From positions 268,885,426 through 268,949,425 of the forward strand of contig CP136063.1 of assembly GCA_032622095.1 (NCBI GenBank): a DNA stretch of 64,000 bases. The letters are read 5' to 3'. The notes beneath the pieces are model-generated. The model saw only the letters and a list, made by a program, of their open reading frames with translations, ran no database searches and was not told the origin of the DNA. Shown piece after piece: positions 57,631 to 64,000 of this stretch. Both the position numbers and the translations under genes were made by a program. How positions within the stretch are numbered: position 1 is the first letter of the stretch; each line of letters opens with the position of its first letter. This DNA is from Siphonodentalium dalli. Its lineage: Eukaryota > Mollusca > Scaphopoda > Gadilida > Siphonodentaliidae.

Positions 57631-60175
57631 TTTGATGTTACGTTAATAAATGATGTCCTCTCTATATGAACGTGTTGGCTTGCGCAAAACATTTGACGAC
57701 GTTTCGAGAGAGATTAACGAAAACCTTGATATTAATCAATTTGTCTCATTCCAGCTGTAGCTCATTTTGCTAGGCGTGTACTATCAGCTTACTACCACAG
57801 AGGTGAGTGTGTTCAGTTTCGTCCTAAATGTTTTTGATTGAACATATGTTAATGATTACTCTTATCCTTTGGCACAGGCTACAGGTCCTTACTTTTGTCA
57901 TATCATTATGAAATTTGTCATGAATGTTGACATTGACATGTAGATGGGAATGAGTCATTTTGGGGTCATTTGGCCATAAAACGTGGCTGCTGGCAGCCAT
58001 CTTTGCTTTCTAATATATACAAATCACACAATAGATTTGCGGGTTTGGAGCAAATCAGGGATTAATCAATACACCAGTCCCAGGTATCTGCATTAATCGA
58101 TCAAATAGTTAATTACAGAAGACTGTTTACTTTAACTTATACCTCCAGAAACAATAATTACCCAGTGTAATAATCCTCCACATTGAATACCAGACAACGA
58201 ACATTCAATATCTCACAGCTGCAATATAAGTAGTGCACTTTCTGGGATGTTTAATAATTATATCTCCGACAACCGTCTGTGTTTCTGTTGACAAGGCTAT
58301 CACTTTGTATTTAGTTGTTCCTTGTATTAGTCTGAGCACCTATTCACTGAGAAACTGACTATCGAATGGCTGCACACATTCAACGTCACCGACATCCTCT
58401 CGGGTACACCACATTATCTGGTCTCAAAAAGTAAATAAGAAACTACTCAACGTCATCCAGCAGCATATTTTCGCAACTGAGGGTTCCGATAACTGGATGG
58501 CACAACAAGATACATAATATAAAATTGCGATACCATAACTTATCCTTCAATTCAAGCCCAGTCGTTAGGCCGCGATTGTTATTTGTAATTTACAACTATG
58601 TTTACACGAATGCTATCATGAAATTTTGTCTGAATCATATCAAATGTCTGAATCCGAAAGCTGTTTGGATTTACAATTATTGTCGCTATATTGGATTGTT
58701 CAATGGGTAGGGAATATAAGCACATTATAATACAATGTGCACATTGTTGCCACATTTAGCGTTGCTCTTTCTAAGCACAAATATTGCAGAGAATATTAGT
58801 CATGTCCTCATGCTATATTTTTCTCCTAAGGTAGTTTTTCAATTTACTCTTTTCAGGAATTGTATCAGACACTGATTGTCAGAAGAAGCAACCAGTATGC
58901 ATACTGAATACATGATGTCCTAATAAATATATAATCTGTCTGACTGTTATTATGTCCACGAGTCGCGCCAAGACACATCGATATGCCCTGGTTTCTGTTT
59001 TTCGCAAACTCGTTGATAACAATTGCGAAGACCAATTAGTTAGTGTACCCATGTTGACAACCGGGTGATGATTGTATTAAGAGAAAACGTGTGTTTTAAA
59101 TACATAATGTACATGTACACAGCTGTAAATGAAATATTTTTTGCATATATTTTCTACCAATAAGCAACTGAGCCGGTCGTTGCAGCTATAAAATGTTATT
59201 TGTTCGCCTTGTTTTGATTACAGCGCATAGCTTGATTGTTAAATTGACAATATTCAAACAACTTGTTTGCTGCCAAATAATCATGTACTGAAATTTATAT
59301 TTGTGCATTGGTGTTGGAAATGTATCCATGATTTTAAACCTTTTGTTTTCAATGTGCGTGATATAATGCTCGTGAAATAATGTTCTCCAACACATTATTT
59401 TAGCATAAAATAACCAAACTGATAATCCAATTAAACTGTTTCTGCAGACACCTTGTCTCCAAGCAACATTAAGCTCCCGAATATGAATGGAAAGCTCCAT
59501 TGCCATATTGGTTCAATGTATACATAGGTTGGAAAATTACTCAATTTGAGATGAAAAACAACTTAGTTTGAGAGGAGGATAGCTAAACAAAAATATCAAC
59601 ATATTTTTCCAAGACCAAGACTCCTAATTTATTTGTGTTTAGATTTCAAGAAATAGGAGAATTATCATTTTCTTAAATGAGAAACACAATTCTAACTGCA
59701 TATTATGTTGTATGTGTGAGTATACTTAGAGCAATGTGTGTTTCACGTAAAATAGAAAACAGAAACATATGTTTTAACAGTTAGAAGAGCATACCTGTGT
59801 TCTTATTTTAGTTATCAATAAGCCTTCCGTAACTGGATGTCGCATGTTGATCCCTTTATTACATATATATATATATATAAACATCTACATTACTTTACAA
59901 CGTTATGTGTTACTGTTGACCAATATATTTACTGCGGAAACAACACACATTATTAAAACTTGGACAGCGAAAAATCAGAGATCAATATACTCCAACTGCA
60001 TGAGAATGTCCAGTATAAAGTGAGATATAATATCTTTATCTGGGAATCTAAGCATAACGATAAAACAAACTGGGTATTCAATTCAGAGGAGTGAATATAT
60101 TTCTGAAGTCAAAAACATTTTCTCGAAAAGGGAGGACATTCATTTGAATTAATACATGTAGTCTGGTCGTTGAGA
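57631..60175. other. no feature seen
   Basis: AT-rich sequence without recognised genes; only short TA runs (about 59863). Confidence 0.4.
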
Positions 60176-60960
60176 CTCGATTTTGAGGTGATCTTTGGGT
60201 CCTATCTATGGTCTTTTGTGTAAAGTTTGCTGTTCCGTATTAGTCTAGTCAATCTGATGGAAAGAAAACCCCAACCGTGAACAAATTACTATACAATGTT
60301 TTTGGTGTGTTTGAATGTGACTATATCCATATAATAACACAACCAAAATCCCCATGAATTCCAGGGCGGGAAAATCGTATTTTTTGGGTCAAAATACAGG
60401 AATATGTAAACAAAAGAAAATGTAATTTCTTGTTGATACTCAGCTTTTAAAGTGAACCTATATTAAATCTGTAACAAGCGGTCGTTGGTGTTATTTTGTC
60501 GGGAATACTCTGGGGATCAATATATCCAACGCTCGCTTTGGGGGGGGTTCTACATACCTTGAAATAGTGTCATATTTATATTTCTTGGGTGTCAAATTTC
60601 CGATTCCTTATTAATCCACTCAAACGGATGGAAGGAAACTCCCAACCGTAAACAAATTACTGTGCAATGACTTTTGGTATTTAGAGTGTGGCTATACTCA
60701 TATAATAACATATCCAAAATCCCAATGAAACAGAATGGAAAAGTTGTAATTTTGGAGTCAAAATGCTGGAATATGTTAACACAAATGAAGAAAATTGGAT
60801 TTTTTTAATAAACAAATCTGCAAACCATAAACGCTAAGTCGAGTTCCCTGGCTGCCAAATGTGACCACGTGATAATATCTAAACAGGCCATGCGTTCAAT
60901 GAGGGGAAAGACGTTAATTTTGGATAACAATAAAGGAAATATGTAAGAAAGTTGGACATT
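60176..60960. repeat. tandem duplication of about 365 bp
   Basis: Blocks around 60230-60425 and 60595-60790 share CAA(C)CGTGAACAAATTACT, ATATAATAACA, CCAAAATCCC-ATGAA and GTCAAAAT-C-GGAATATGT. A third partial copy is near 60885-60955. Divergence of roughly 20 percent by eye marks it as old. Non-coding. Confidence 0.65.
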
Positions 60961-61435
60961 TTATCTGGTAACAAGGTCGGCCAAAATTCTTCTCCAGACT
61001 GGGCCCCAGCATTAAACGTGATCCATTTTTTCGTAATGATGTCTACTCCACTAACTTTAATTTGACGATAACATGTGGTCTTGAATGTTACAGGGCAATA
61101 TGTCGGCAATTTCCTGGAGTGTACTACCATTCACTACAGAGTCCTCTAAACGCATTAATGTGACAGAAACCTGCAACAAACAAAAACGCATTATTCCTTT
61201 GCAGTAGCACAAGTATGCCTGTCATTTCGTGCATAATTTGACTCTAAAACTATAACGTGTCGAATCCCAATCCGTTCTAGTAAGTGATATCGCGATGATT
61301 TGACAATTCGGTGTCTAAACAGTTTTCAATATGACAGCGGAAATGGCAGTCGCAAATGAGCTATTGAAGTGTTTTTGTTGTTGCTGACTTGTTTTTACTA
61401 GATCTTGCGATATCGTATAGCCAACACGTAGTTAT
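60961..61435. other. no feature seen
   Basis: No gene or clear repeat recognised. Confidence 0.35.
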
Positions 61436-61439
61436 CTAT

Positions 61440-63085
61440 ACTAACGTACGAGTTTCCAAAGCCACCAATAGTTTTATAAAACATCAGATGACTGTCCACA
61501 ACCACACAACGAGTCCGCCAAACCATACACAGAGTTATAAAACCCATCCAGTATAAAAAAAACAAAATGTGAGTATCGAAATCCATCTGACGGGCGCCCC
61601 AAATCCAAACATTGTTCCAACCCAACCACGTGGTGTCACAATCCCAATTATACGAACTACACGGACCGATATAGACTGAGGTAGGTAACTCCCCAAACGA
61701 TACTCAACTGGTGTCATTACCCACGCATATAGTTCCCCAAACCATGCATCTGGTCTTGCAATTCACCCAAAATGAGTGTCCCAAACCACTAAATGGGTGT
61801 CTCAATCGACCTGACTAAGGACCCAATCAATTCAACGTATGTCCCCAAACTATAAAGCTCCATACGTTGCAACCTCAGTTTGAAACAACATAATAGGTGT
61901 GTCCCAAGCCATCCTGTAGGTTCCAGAAATATCCAATGAGACCACCCATTCAGTGCCCCAAACCACACAATTGGTGTACCATGGTTACCAAACCATCCCT
62001 CGGGTGTTCGAAACCACACGAGAGGCAGGCACCAATATGTAGCCCATGCCGTATGTCATACAACATACAACTGTCGTCTCAATCCATTCAATTGTAGTGT
62101 CCCAAAACGGCCCAGCCAGTGACCCGATTGGCCACGCAGTGTCCTAGTGCACATAACCATTATATAAAATCTATAGCGATTATCACAAACCACTCATTGT
62201 GGACACCCCACCCAATTGGTGTCCCAAAAATATCCCGAGTCACAAATCACCTTGCGGGTGACCCAAACCATAAAACTAGCATCATAAACCATCCAACAAG
62301 TTTCATATGCATCCAACTGGACAGGACTGGCGTTACGAACCAACAACCAATTGCCATATCAATACATCTACAAAAGTGTTCAAAAGCCTCCATCCTGTAT
62401 TTCACACGATCAAGTGAGTTTGTAAAAACCATCCAATGAGTTTACCACAACAAAGTTTCATATATTTGATGGATGCTTTTGTACACTAGTTTGGGATACC
62501 TATTAAATGGCTGGGACATTCAGTGGGTGGTTTGATACACTAGTTGGACGATTTAGACACACATGATCGTTTTGATAATCAACGTGTGACTTGGGACACT
62601 CATTTAATGATTATGGACATTCAAATGTTGGTTTGGGACACCCATTGGATGGTTTGTGGTACACACTTGATAATTTGAGACAACCACTTGTGTTGTTTGG
62701 GACACCACATACAAGAATTGGGTGACTAGATAGGGGCATATGGCAATCGTTGGATGGTATGGAACACATATTGGACTGGTTTTGAGCTCTAATGGGATGG
62801 TTTGTGGCACCATTTGGGTGGATTGTGTTACATATTATGTGGTTTGAGTCACTGTTGACTTATTTGGAATGCCCCTTCTATGGACTGGGACACTCACCGA
62901 TTGATTTAAACATATTTTATTATCCCTCAGTCAATACACAAAATAGAAATAAGGATAATAGAATTGATAATATGGATGAGATTAATTTGGTGTATTATTA
63001 AGCAAGCGGTTGAGACACCTGTTGCTTGGTATTACACTCCTTATGTGGTTTGGGACAAGCGTTAAGTTGTTTTGACATCATTGTG
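61440..63085. repeat. diverged minisatellite with an orientation switch
   Basis: From about 61440 to 62460 short units of about 20-24 bp recur in the form CCCAAACCAT-CA-TTGGTGT (for example near 61780, 61950, 62190). From about 62500 to 63080 the same words appear on the opposite strand as TTTGGGACACCCATTGGATG (near 62631-62651, 62690, 63048). The switch lies near 62460-62500. Short frames on both strands here with repeated Trp, Pro or His residues are artefacts. Confidence 0.75.
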
Positions 63086-63700
63086 TGTATTTATATTTCA
63101 TCGTAATATAACGACAGAAACTGTTGGCAGCAACTGAACCATCAGTAAATGTCATAAATTTTCGAGATCAACGTAATCTGACATTTACAAATTTGATCGT
63201 ATATTTATAAAATGATCGCAAAATTACAATATCATTTTAATGTGAATTTACGGCTCAATCGAAAAATTACATGGCCAACGTAATCTGAAGCAGAGAACCT
63301 GGTGTGAATTGAACAGTGGTGGGGTCTCAAGCCTATCTACCCCTCCACATTAGGAACATATGCCAATAAATGACATAAATAGCTTGAGGATGGATGTGAT
63401 CCGCCGAACCACTGAATATTCAACCAGGTCCACAGGTGCTAAATGTCTGCACTACACATCTACAATTATAGATAAAAACCAATGTCCAACACCTAATTGT
63501 CATTAAATCGACATTTCTCGTACACAATTATGGAACAAAGTTACATACCTTGAATAATTAGCCTAACTAATGTGGGTACCAACCTGTTCTTTCAGCATGC
63601 CAAAAGATAACAAACTCTGATAATTAACAACCGAGTTACAAGGTGATATGCTCGGACAGACAGAGCCCTCGACTACCTGCACCGGTAAATGCCCCCGACC
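63086..63700. other. no feature seen
   Basis: No gene or clear repeat recognised. Confidence 0.35.
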
Positions 63701-63704
63701 CCAT

Positions 63705-63890
63705 AGGCATAATATGATAACATGGGAGGAACAGAGGAAACATGCACTACCAGTGTACCAACGTCTAATTATAATAACACGGGAAGGACAGAGGAAACAC
63801 GGACTACCTTCATCTAATTACTAGTATAATAACATGGGAATATTACGGCTACCTTCATCTAATTACTAGTATAATACATGGGAATATTAA
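63705..63890. repeat. short tandem repeat
   Basis: Three to four imperfect units of about 55-60 bp containing ATAATAACA(C/T)GGGA and ACCTTCATCTAATTACTAGT, the last two nearly identical. Confidence 0.7.
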
Positions 63891-64000
63891 CTCTTTAGTT
63901 CCCACACTAGCTGTATAAGCCACCCCGTCATCTCCCTGCAGCTATAACATAATACCGACGGTGTGTTCCCGGGCATATATCAAGTACCAGACGTTATTTC

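Noticed and set aside
61398-62813. Several Trp/Pro/His-rich frames on both strands
   Set aside because: Produced by the diverged minisatellite.
1-64000. CRISPR arrays, bacterial operons or ribosome binding sites
   Set aside because: The tandem repeats have no unique spacers of constant length, and the sequence is clearly eukaryotic (introns, LINEs, SINE).

Overview
This 64 kb window looks like nuclear DNA from an invertebrate animal, probably a marine lophotrochozoan such as a mollusc. The evidence is indirect: spliceosomal intron signals, several decayed non-LTR retrotransposon lineages, a tRNA-type SINE, palindromic MITEs, tandem satellites, AT-rich sequence full of dispersed repeats, and an internally deleted Polinton/Maverick. 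There are no operons, rRNA, true tRNA genes or CRISPR arrays. The taxonomic guess rests on repeat style and is not proven. I see no complete, intact host gene. Most open frames are chance frames or repeat artefacts.

Layout. 1-19.7 kb is gene-poor and repeat-rich: a (TA)n tract, a 0.63 kb foldback element (1651-2285), a LINE 3' fragment (4.6-5.3 kb, minus strand), a duplicated cassette (5.8-6.5 kb), a 213-bp palindromic MITE (8956-9168), dispersed repeats (10.4-12.1 kb), and a 3 kb satellite with a 93-bp monomer (13.7-16.7 kb) split by a tRNA-derived SINE. 19.7-21.9 kb is a decayed LINE. 23.6-25.6 kb is a GC-rich satellite of about 350 bp per unit.

The most notable object is at 27149-33293. 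It is a 6145-bp element with 428-bp terminal inverted repeats, AG...CT ends and a 6-bp target duplication (CGTGTG), the signature of Polinton/Maverick elements. It carries one recognisable gene, a spliced array of C2H2/C2HC zinc fingers followed in frame by a family-B DNA polymerase. The gene has one in-frame stop and runs into the right terminal repeat just after polymerase motif A. No integrase, packaging ATPase, protease or capsid gene is recognisable, so it is an internally deleted, presumably non-autonomous copy.

33.3-37.8 kb holds a second copy of the 8.96 kb MITE family, microsatellites and a fairly full-length but frameshifted APE-type LINE with ORF1 and ORF2. 37.8-43.8 kb shows nothing I can identify. 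From 43.8 to 52.4 kb there are two diverged copies (44.5 and 50.5 kb) of an unidentified conserved protein tail, a decayed low-complexity coding stretch (45.5-46.1 kb), a small cysteine-rich secreted-type exon (46.65 kb), a LINE 3' fragment (47-48 kb) and an L1/Tx1-like LINE fragment (51-52.4 kb). 52.5-64 kb is a series of tandem and inverted repeats, including a minisatellite whose orientation flips in the middle (61.4-63.1 kb).
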